This document shows positions 1 through 5,577 of a DNA stretch of 5,577 nt, one piece after another. The translations under genes and the position numbers were made by a program. This DNA comes from Thermoproteus sp. UBA157. Its GTDB lineage: Archaea; Thermoproteota; Thermoprotei; Thermoproteales; Thermoproteaceae. The stretch covers positions 8,230-13,806 of the forward strand of contig DANS01000011.1 of assembly GCA_002497345.1 (NCBI GenBank), written 5' to 3'. Within the stretch, counting starts at the first letter, position 1. Every line of letters begins with the position of its first letter. Under the pieces are notes generated by a model. The model was not told the origin of the DNA. It searched no databases and saw nothing but the letters and a program-made list of their open reading frames with translations.

Positions 1-2583
1 GTCGAGCCGGTCCTGGAGTACCGCGGAACCGTCACCGTGCCCAAGGGCCCCGACACGGCCGAGACCGTAACGGTGAACGTGCGCACCGTCTTCACGTTGA
101 TCGAGGACGAGGCCATGAAGCCCGACTACGCGCCCGAGAACATAGAGGCGAAATGGGGCACGCCGCCCGCCTACAAGATAAGGGAGCTGGCCCAGAAGTT
201 GATCGATCTGCTGAACAACGGCAGGGTGATAGTGCCGGCTAGGTGGACAGACTACCTCGGCAGGCAGCACGACCACTTCGTGGGCACGCCGTTCTCCGTA
301 TATATAATGAGGGGCATATCGGCTCACACTAACGGCTTCCAGACAGCTCGCGCCTTCGCGCTACTACTGTCTCTGGTCGGCGCGGTGGATACGCCGGGAG
401 GCTGGATGTACAAGCCGCCCGCGCCGTGGCCCATACCCGACGGCGATTACTGGGGGCCGTACATCACCCCGCCCGATCCCAGAATGAGGGTAACCGCCGA
501 GGACTACGCCGAGAATCCCTCGTTGTTCACTGGCCCCAACGGCGAGAAGCTAATAGGAGTTATAGGCGGCGCCATGATATCGGAGAGGATCCTCAACGAC
601 GGGACCGTAGTCGTCTTGGACGTCCACAAGGTTCCGTACCCCAAGGCCATCTCGGTGACCACCAAGATCATCAACTACACGCCGGACAACGTGGTGGTCG
701 ACGACGACGGCCACCCGCTGCTCATAGACAGGGGCTTCAGCTGGGAGTTTCCGCTCTCCTTGCACAGAGTGTACACGGCGGTCAACATAGACGCCGGCCT
801 CGAGTGGCCGTATAGGGTGGAGTTCCTGCTGTGGCACATCACGAACCCCTACTGGGACAACGCATACGATATAGACAAGGACTTGGGCCTCCTTAGAATG
901 AAGGACTCAGACGGCAGATACAGAATACCGTTCGTGGCCATAGTAGACACGTTCTACAACGGATCTGTGACGTGCGTCGACTTGGTTATACCAGACACGA
1001 CCTTCTTCGAGCGCTACGGCGAGCACAGCTTGCTGGACAGGCCGGTCAGCGCGACTTACGGCCCTGGCGACAACATAGAGTGGCCCATATTGCCGCCGCT
1101 GTTCAAGGAGGTCATACCCTGGAGCGACGGCGAGATAATACTGGGCGAGAAGCTGGGCTTGCCCGGCTTCTTGGACGAAAACGGCAACCCGATGTATCCC
1201 AACAAGATGTACGACTGGCTGTGGAAGTTCCAGTACGCGCCGGGCGTCGGAGTGCTCTTCATGGCCAGGGGCAAGGACGGCAGATCTTGCTGCAAGGGGG
1301 AGCCGAACCCCGATCAGATAAAGATGTACGTCTACCCCGGCTACATACAGGCCGCCGGCTACTCGGGCAAGAGCACCTACCCGCCGCCTCAGAAGATACC
1401 GGTGACGAACGGCAAGTACCCGCCCGGCGTGAGCCCCGGCACGCAACTAGTGGGACACGCCTTCGGCTACTACGAGCTGCCCCTGGAGATCAGATACTAC
1501 CGCCACGTCAACAAGGGCTACCTCGAGTGGGCCGTGAGCGTCGGCATGATGCCCTACGCCAAGCCCGTCATAATACAGCTATACTCCGAGATCATACAGA
1601 AGTACAAGCTGGCGGCCTACGGCTTGTGGAAGGGGTACAACGCCTACTACTACTACATGTATAAGAAAACCGGCGACTCCAAGTACCTCGACTTGGCCCG
1701 GAAGAACGCGTCTCCGCCAAACGACTGGTGGGGCTCGCACGTGGCCCAGATAATCAAGCAGTACTACAACCCCATACCCGCTTGGTACCCGCCGTTGGAC
1801 TGGATCGTCCCCGACGGGTCGCCGCCCGACCAGTACCCCATAGCTACTCTGAACAGGAAGACGACGCCGTGGTTCTACCACACCTGGGAGAACCACCACC
1901 CGTGGCTGAGGCAGATGGTGCCGTATTCCGTCATATGGATGAACCCCAAGACCGCGGCGCAATACGGCATAAAGGACGGCGATTGGGTGGAGTTCACGAG
2001 CAGAGGAGGGGAGATCGCGAGGGGCCAAGTGAAGCTGACGGAGGCGATAGCGCCGGGCGTCGTGGGCTACTGGAAGTCGAGGAACGCCAGGCCTGGCACC
2101 TACGCGATACCGCCGAACTCCGTCGAGGCGCGGAAGGGCTTCATGTTCAACGATATTTACCTCTACACGAGGCCCGAAAGCCTAGGCGGCGTGCCCAATT
2201 CGCAGTACACCGTGGAGGGCCTCATAGCGGCGGTCCAGCAGGGCAAGTACCCGACGTTGAACTTCGACCCGTTCACGGGGAAGACTGCGTGGGGAGATCT
2301 GCGCGTGAAGATAGTGAGGATAGCCAACGACAAGCCCGAATCCGCGTGGGGCAACGCCGACGTCATACTCAAGAAGCCGCCAAAGCTCATAGTGGGCCAA
2401 GAGGCTTGGTCCGTAGCGGTCTTCAACTACAACGCCTACAAGCAGCCCAGCGAGATGGGCATCAGCTGGTACCAGGTCAACTCGGCGTGGTACCAGTTCC
2501 AGCAGACAATAGAGGGCGAGATGGGCTACAAGTTCGACGAGGCGCTTAAGCCCATGACTAGAAGAAGATCTGAAGGGGAGTAG
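1..2583 (+). CDS. Molybdopterin oxidoreductase catalytic subunit, Soe/Sre-like (5' partial)
   Basis: Large Mo-bis-MGD catalytic subunit of the DMSO reductase superfamily, probably acting on an inorganic sulfur compound. The reading frame is open from base 1 with no stop, so the GTG at 37 is not a credible start: the gene begins left of the window. The missing part would hold any Tat signal, the N-terminal [4Fe-4S] motif and the Mo-ligand residue, so substrate and location cannot be read. Seen: a 'RGISAHTNGFQTARA' block followed by 'VDTPGGW' (about 310-410), typical of SoeA-like proteins; a Tyr-rich stretch (about 1636-1665); 'WENHHPWLRQMVPYS' opening the C-terminal MGD-binding domain (about 1885-2130, with 'NPKTAAQYGIKDGDWVEF'); and 'DPFTGKTAWGDLRVKI' (about 2266-2313), also SoeA-like. 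The stop TAG lies 2 nt before the Fe-S subunit gene. Family membership is secure. The choice among sulfite dehydrogenase, sulfur/polysulfide, thiosulfate or tetrathionate reductase is open; archaeal SreA-type sulfur reductase is my preferred guess from the gene set. Confidence 0.92.
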   Translation, partial: VEPVLEYRGTVTVPKGPDTAETVTVNVRTVFTLIEDEAMKPDYAPENIEAKWGTPPAYKIRELAQKLIDLLNNGRVIVPARWTDYLGRQHDHFVGTPFSVYIMRGISAHTNGFQTARAFALLLSLVGAVDTPGGWMYKPPAPWPIPDGDYWGPYITPPDPRMRVTAEDYAENPSLFTGPNGEKLIGVIGGAMISERILNDGTVVVLDVHKVPYPKAISVTTKIINYTPDNVVVDDDGHPLLIDRGFSWEFPLSLHRVYTAVNIDAGLEWPYRVEFLLWHITNPYWDNAYDIDKDLGLLRMKDSDGRYRIPFVAIVDTFYNGSVTCVDLVIPDTTFFERYGEHSLLDRPVSATYGPGDNIEWPILPPLFKEVIPWSDGEIILGEKLGLPGFLDENGNPMYPNKMYDWLWKFQYAPGVGVLFMARGKDGRSCCKGEPNPDQIKMYVYPGYIQAAGYSGKSTYPPPQKIPVTNGKYPPGVSPGTQLVGHAFGYYELPLEIRYYRHVNKGYLEWAVSVGMMPYAKPVIIQLYSEIIQKYKLAAYGLWKGYNAYYYYMYKKTGDSKYLDLARKNASPPNDWWGSHVAQIIKQYYNPIPAWYPPLDWIVPDGSPPDQYPIATLNRKTTPWFYHTWENHHPWLRQMVPYSVIWMNPKTAAQYGIKDGDWVEFTSRGGEIARGQVKLTEAIAPGVVGYWKSRNARPGTYAIPPNSVEARKGFMFNDIYLYTRPESLGGVPNSQYTVEGLIAAVQQGKYPTLNFDPFTGKTAWGDLRVKIVRIANDKPESAWGNADVILKKPPKLIVGQEAWSVAVFNYNAYKQPSEMGISWYQVNSAWYQFQQTIEGEMGYKFDEALKPMTRRRSEGE

Positions 2584-2585
2584 CC

Positions 2586-3386
2586 ATGGTCCAGCTGGCC
2601 ATCCTCACCGACTTGAGCAAATGCTTCGGGTGCGCGGCGTGTATGATGGCTTGCAAGGAGTGGCACTCCAGCGGATGTTACGGGCCCATGACCGACGTCA
2701 ATCCGTGGGGCCCCGAGCCTGGCAAGGGGCCGTGGTCCGTCTTCTTCCTGAGGGTGCTGCACGTGGAGGTGGGCGAGTTCCCCAACACCAAGACCTTCAG
2801 CGTTCCGATAAGTTGCTTCCATTGCAGAAACCCGGCGTGCACCAAGGTCTGCCCCACCGGCGCTATATTCAAGAGGAAGGAGGACGGCGTGGTGGTGATA
2901 AACTACGACGTCTGCATCGGTTGCAGATACTGCGAGAACGCCTGCCCCTACGGCAACATAACCTTCGACCCGGTGGAGGGGGTGGCCAAGAAGTGCGTGA
3001 TGGCCATAGACCGCGTCTACGACGAATCGTTGCCCGAGTACGAGAGGATACCGCCGTGTGTGAGGGTCTGCCCCGCCGGCGCGAGGATATTCGGCGACAT
3101 GGACGACCCCAACAGCATAATATACAGAGAGGCCAAGAGGAGGGGCGCGGTCCCGCTGGGGCCCGAGTTCGGCACAGACCCGCCGAGCCTCTACATAATG
3201 CCCGGCACGCCCGTCAACGTCTCCGGCCGCGAGTACCAGTGGCCGACCATGACCAAGGAGGAGGAATTCGCCGTGAGGACCGGCGCGGCCGACGTGCCGA
3301 AGATATTGTCGAAGCTGAAGGGCGTTAAGCCCACGGGAGGCCACTGCGGAGGAGGAGTCGGAGGCCCCACCGGCGAGGGGACCTGA
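2586..3386 (+). CDS. Four-cluster Fe-S electron-transfer subunit (DmsB/SoeB/SreB-like)
   Basis: Electron-transfer partner of the upstream Mo subunit, 266 residues. ATG at 2586 follows the purine-rich 'gaaggggag' by a few bases, and the N-terminus 'AILTDLSKCFGCAACMMACK' is that expected of the family. Cysteine motifs in order: C13-C16-C19-C23; C77-C80-C85-C89 with the typical CxxCxxxxCxxxCP spacing; C110-C113-C116-C120P; and a last group C137, C158, C162P. In DmsB/SoeB-type proteins the last group normally reads CxxC...CxxxC. Here position 140 is Ala (codon GCC at 3003), so one ligand seems missing and that cluster may be [3Fe-4S] or differently ligated (inference). The segment after C162, 'PAGARIFGDMDDPNS' and then 'GPEFGTDPPSLY', matches what I recall of SoeB-like proteins. 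There is no signal peptide; if the catalytic subunit carries a Tat signal this protein would be co-exported. The C-terminal tail is Gly-rich with one extra Cys (C254). The stop TGA shares its A with the ATG of the chaperone gene. Confidence 0.94.
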   Translation: MVQLAILTDLSKCFGCAACMMACKEWHSSGCYGPMTDVNPWGPEPGKGPWSVFFLRVLHVEVGEFPNTKTFSVPISCFHCRNPACTKVCPTGAIFKRKEDGVVVINYDVCIGCRYCENACPYGNITFDPVEGVAKKCVMAIDRVYDESLPEYERIPPCVRVCPAGARIFGDMDDPNSIIYREAKRRGAVPLGPEFGTDPPSLYIMPGTPVNVSGREYQWPTMTKEEEFAVRTGAADVPKILSKLKGVKPTGGHCGGGVGGPTGEGT

Positions 3387-4036
3387 TGCTCCGATCGCTT
3401 TCGAAACAAATATCCCTTTTTCGCTCAATCCTCTATGATTTCCTCTCCTCCCTCTACATATACCCCTACAAGCTGTCGGAGTTCGATGAGTTCGTTAAGT
3501 CGAAGATAGGCCGAGTGAGGGAGGCGCGGAGGGCGTTGGTCAAGATATACGAGTTCCGCCACCTCGACGCCCTTCTGGACGCGGCTGAGAAAATCGACGG
3601 CTACGACCAGCTGACGCCGATTGAGGTCGACTTCACGCGCCTCGACTACGGCGTCCCCCCGTTTGAGGGGTATCTCCACACGGGCTACTTGGACTTGACG
3701 GTCGAGGACTCGGTCAAGAAGTTCTACGCCGAGTACGGAGCTGGCTTCGAGAAGGAGTTCAGAGACTTGAGGGCTGACCACATAGCGGTTGAGCTCGCCT
3801 TCATGTCGTATCTAGCATACAAGGAGCACGAGGCTGAGGATCCCTTCAAGTACCTCGAGGGCCAGAGCCGCTTCTTGACCAACCACCTCCTTACGTGGGT
3901 GCCCGTCTTCGTCAGAAGGGGGCTGAAAATAGTCTCGACCGAGTACATGAGGCAAACCCTCCTATTCACCCGCGAGTTCTTGAACCAAGATAAAGATGTA
4001 ATAGAGATCATTATGAGCGAAGATGAGGATTCTTAG
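3386..4036 (+). CDS. TorD/DmsD-family molybdoenzyme maturation chaperone
   Basis: Cytoplasmic, all-helical chaperone of 216 residues that is expected to bind the apo catalytic subunit (usually its N-terminal leader) during Mo-cofactor insertion and, if the enzyme is exported, Tat proofreading. It shows the family hallmarks in the right order: 'VDFTRLDYGVPPFEGY' at residues 81-96 (the E/DxxRLF...P.P.Y region), 'DHIAVELAFMSYL' at 131-143, and 'FLTNHLLTWVPVF' at 163-175 (the H...W...F helix). Size is normal for the family. The ATG overlaps the preceding TGA by one base (TGATG) and 'gagggg' lies a few bases upstream, which supports this start and translational coupling. The first ~10 codons are unusually A/T- and pyrimidine-rich for this operon. 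The C-terminus is acidic ('SEDEDS') and its last 14 nt overlap the next gene. It corresponds in role to SreE of the Acidianus sulfur reductase cluster; which enzyme it serves is inferred from position. Confidence 0.9.
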   Translation: MLRSLSKQISLFRSILYDFLSSLYIYPYKLSEFDEFVKSKIGRVREARRALVKIYEFRHLDALLDAAEKIDGYDQLTPIEVDFTRLDYGVPPFEGYLHTGYLDLTVEDSVKKFYAEYGAGFEKEFRDLRADHIAVELAFMSYLAYKEHEAEDPFKYLEGQSRFLTNHLLTWVPVFVRRGLKIVSTEYMRQTLLFTREFLNQDKDVIEIIMSEDEDS

Positions 4037-5330
4037 CAACGACGGGAAGGTAGTAGTCGTCGAGGATCCCAGCGAGGAGGAGCTGGAGGCGGTTGCCAGG
4101 GATAACCCGGGCGCCCAAATAGTCGTGGTGTTGAAAAACGCGGGCGCTCCGCCGAGGCCTCCGAGGGATCTACACCCCCTCGAGGTCCACGTGGTGAGGC
4201 CGTCCTCAGCGGTCGAGGTGGCAGCGGCTCAGTTGAGGGCTAGGAGAACCCCCTTCCACTTGGAGGCCAAGAAGGCCGTGACGAGGAGGGAGCTCTTGAA
4301 GGGCGAGGTGTTCGAGAAGAGGGCCGTCCCCCAGCTCTACCCCGAGCTTTGCACGGCCAAATTCGGCTGTTCCGAATGCGCCGAGGCGTGTCCCGCGGGC
4401 GCCGTCAAGATCGCGGATAGGTCCGTGTCCATAGATCCGTCCAAGTGCACCGAGTGCGGCCTCTGCATAGCGGCGTGCCCGACGGGAGCTCTCGCGACGC
4501 CCGGCTCGGACGACGTGGAGATAGCCGCCGCGCTCGCCAAGGCGAAGCTCCACGGAATATCCAAGATAACCTTCACTTGTTACAAGTCCGGGAGGATAAA
4601 CAGCGAGGGCGAATACGTATACAAGTTGCCGTGTATAGGCGCCTTGGGCCCCGAATGGATTCTGGAGGCCCTAGCCGTGGCGGGGGAGGTGTCGGTCCAA
4701 TGCCCCGATCCGAAGTGCCCGGCGGGCGGCGCCCAGCCGGCCCTGAAACTCGCCGGCGAGCTCGCGAAGGCCTTCGGCTTGGAGAAGTCGGAGGAAGACG
4801 GAGGGGTTGTCCTCAAGGCCAAGGCCCGCCCGATCTCGCCGTCGGGCTCCAGGAGGAGGGACTACTTGGAGGCCCTCTCCAAGTTCAGAGATCTATACAC
4901 AGGCGAGGGGACGACGGCTCTGAAGGTATACTCCGTCAACGTAGACGCCGATAAGTGCACCCTATGCGGCGTCTGCTTCGCCAAGTGCCCCCAGAGGGCT
5001 TTCGACGTGGCCAGAGAGGGCGATGCGGTCAAGTTGCTCTTGAAGCCGCTGAAGTGCGTCGGCTGCGGCTACTGCGAGGAGGTATGCCCAGAGAAGGCGA
5101 TAGCGGTGGCCAGGGGCGAGGTCCTTCCGCCGGAGGTGCAAGAGAAGGCTGTGGACTACGTGGTCCGTTGCAAGATGTGCGGGAGGGCCTTCGACACGTA
5201 TAAGCACGTACAAGCCGTCAAGGCCAAGCTCGGCTTGAAGGACGACCCGGAATGGCTCTATCTCTGCCCCGATTGCCGCCGCCAATACGCGGTCAAGCGC
5301 ATGTTGGAGTCGGCGCTGAGGAGGAAGTAA
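4023..5330 (+). CDS. Composite polyferredoxin: 2x[4Fe-4S] + MvhD-like + 2x[4Fe-4S] + zinc-ribbon-like
   Basis: Soluble-looking 435-residue protein with 24 cysteines, all falling in recognisable motifs. Residues 1-85: alpha/beta-looking segment that I do not recognise. Residues 87-94: 'TRRELLKG', like the motif preceding the clusters in NapF-type ferredoxins. First ferredoxin module: C110-x5-C116-x2-C119-x3-C123P (unusual first spacing) and C142-C145-C148-C152P. Middle region 180-245: C186, C204, C227, C232 in 'FTCYKSG', 'LPCIGALGPEWILEA' and 'VQCPDPKCPAGG', resembling the MvhD/HdrA-associated [2Fe-2S] domain. Second ferredoxin module: C312-C315-C318-C322P and C345-C348-C351-C355P. C-terminus: C383-x2-C386 and C415-x2-C418, zinc-ribbon-like. 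ATG 4023 is the first possible start because TGA at 4014-4016 is in frame just upstream; it overlaps the chaperone gene by 14 nt. Position matches an SreD-type Fe-S protein. Role in maturation or as an extra electron route is inference. No true signal peptide or membrane segment is visible. Confidence 0.9.
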   Translation: MRILSNDGKVVVVEDPSEEELEAVARDNPGAQIVVVLKNAGAPPRPPRDLHPLEVHVVRPSSAVEVAAAQLRARRTPFHLEAKKAVTRRELLKGEVFEKRAVPQLYPELCTAKFGCSECAEACPAGAVKIADRSVSIDPSKCTECGLCIAACPTGALATPGSDDVEIAAALAKAKLHGISKITFTCYKSGRINSEGEYVYKLPCIGALGPEWILEALAVAGEVSVQCPDPKCPAGGAQPALKLAGELAKAFGLEKSEEDGGVVLKAKARPISPSGSRRRDYLEALSKFRDLYTGEGTTALKVYSVNVDADKCTLCGVCFAKCPQRAFDVAREGDAVKLLLKPLKCVGCGYCEEVCPEKAIAVARGEVLPPEVQEKAVDYVVRCKMCGRAFDTYKHVQAVKAKLGLKDDPEWLYLCPDCRRQYAVKRMLESALRRK

Positions 5331-5331
5331 G

Positions 5332-5341
5332 CTTTTAAAAA
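5332..5341 (+). promoter_or_regulatory. Archaeal TATA box (box A) for the downstream membrane-protein gene
   Basis: The 'cttttaaaaa' directly after the TAA stop of the polyferredoxin gene is the only clear A/T-rich TATA-like run in an intergenic position. Its centre lies about 24 bases before the GTG at 5360, the usual box A to transcription-start distance in archaea, so the transcript probably begins at or next to the start codon. The purine-rich 'gaggaagtaag' just before it could serve as the BRE. This separates the downstream gene from the oxidoreductase operon. Confidence 0.6.
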
Positions 5342-5359
5342 GGGGGTGCGGGAGCCCAT

Positions 5360-5577
5360 GTGTTGAGGATTGCGCTTATTTCCGCCGCGCTGTCCCTCAC
5401 GGCGATGGCCCTAGCCCATGCCTATTTAGTCGAGCCGCTCTTGTTTTGGCCCCTGGCCTCCCTCGTGTTGGCGTCGGCCGTCCTCGCCGCGTATAGCCCC
5501 CTCGCCCTCAGCAAGAGGATGACCTTCCTCGCCCACGCGCAGGGCCACACGGTTCTCACAGCGGCTTTGGCCGCGGC
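5360..5577 (+). CDS. Polytopic membrane protein, possible ABC-3 family metal permease (3' partial)
   Basis: An open frame from GTG 5360 (or TTG 5363) runs off the right edge, giving 72 residues. There are at least two hydrophobic segments: residues about 3-20 ('RIALISAALSLTAMALAHA') and about 26-50 ('PLLFWPLASLVLASAVLAAY'). These are followed by 'LALSKRMTFLAHAQGHTVL', which resembles the N-terminal 'LRRMAFFGDALAHAAL'-type signature of ABC-3 (ZnuB/MntB-like) permeases. If so it would form the membrane channel of a zinc/manganese-type ABC importer. The ATG at 5358 is followed at once by a stop (ATG TGT TGA), so it is not the start. The position about 24 bases after a TATA box suggests a leaderless transcript with GTG or TTG start. 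Only the N-terminus is seen: membrane protein is firm, ABC-3 is moderate. It does not look like an NrfD/PsrC anchor, but that cannot be excluded from 72 residues. Confidence 0.6.
   Translation, partial: MLRIALISAALSLTAMALAHAYLVEPLLFWPLASLVLASAVLAAYSPLALSKRMTFLAHAQGHTVLTAALAA

Noticed and set aside
37..39. GTG as start of the catalytic subunit
   Set aside because: The frame is open to base 1 and the family needs several hundred more N-terminal residues, including the Fe-S motif and Mo ligand; the gene is cut by the window edge.
1728..2549. 273-codon + strand open frame in another phase inside the Mo subunit gene
   Set aside because: Arg/Gly/Pro-rich, low-complexity translation overlapping the conserved MGD-binding domain; a frame shadow.
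2526..3428. 300-codon open frame on the minus strand opposite the Fe-S subunit gene
   Set aside because: It is antisense to a gene with clear conserved motifs. Its translation is rich in Arg, Val, His and Gly with no recognisable domain, as expected from the high third-position GC of the real gene.
3405..3438. TATA-like 'aaatat' with an ATG at 3436 as an internal promoter and start
   Set aside because: The ATG at 3436 is out of frame with the chaperone and opens a Ser/Thr-rich frame without features; TorD-type N-termini fit the ATG at 3386.
4281..4304. 'TRRELLKG' as a Tat export signal
   Set aside because: It is internal (residue 87) and is not followed by a hydrophobic segment or a cleavage site.
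5358..5366. ATG at 5358 as start of the downstream gene
   Set aside because: It reads Met-Cys-stop; the coding frame uses GTG 5360 or TTG 5363.

Overview
The window looks like part of the genome of a hyperthermophilic crenarchaeon, most likely of the Thermoproteus/Pyrobaculum group. This is inferred from several features: high GC with heavy use of AGG/AGA for Arg and ATA for Ile, nearly gapless or overlapping genes, an archaeal TTTTAAAAA box A in place of -35/-10 elements, and a downstream gene that appears leaderless with a GTG start. I could not run a search, so the taxon is an inference.

All genes lie on the + strand. Bases 1-5330 are a compact operon with four cistrons: (1) the C-terminal ~860 residues of a large molybdopterin oxidoreductase catalytic subunit, whose start is cut off by the left edge (1-2583); (2) its four-cluster Fe-S electron-transfer subunit (2586-3386); (3) a TorD/DmsD-type maturation chaperone (3386-4036); (4) a 435-residue, 24-cysteine polyferredoxin with an unusual composite architecture (4023-5330). 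The intergenic spacings are +2, -1 and -14 nt, which indicates co-transcription and probably translational coupling. Immediately after the operon an archaeal promoter (about 5332-5341) seems to drive a separate gene, a polytopic membrane protein that resembles ABC-3 family metal permeases and is cut off by the right edge (5360-5577).

The catalytic and Fe-S subunits resemble the sulfur-compound branch of the DMSO reductase superfamily (SoeA/SoeB sulfite dehydrogenase and archaeal SreA/SreB sulfur reductase types). The likely scheme is: the Mo enzyme turns over an inorganic sulfur (or similar) substrate, the ferredoxin-like subunit relays electrons, the TorD-like protein guards apo-enzyme maturation, and the polyferredoxin serves maturation or an extra electron branch. 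The gene set resembles the Acidianus sreABCDE set (catalytic, Fe-S, membrane anchor, Fe-S protein, chaperone), but no NrfD/PsrC-like membrane anchor is visible here.

Points of most interest: the polyferredoxin carries what looks like an MvhD-like four-Cys domain between two 2x[4Fe-4S] modules plus a C-terminal zinc-ribbon-like pair of CxxC motifs, and the Fe-S subunit has Ala where a cluster-ligand Cys is expected. No RNA genes, mobile elements, repeats or CRISPR arrays were seen, and there is no gene-free stretch longer than 30 bases.
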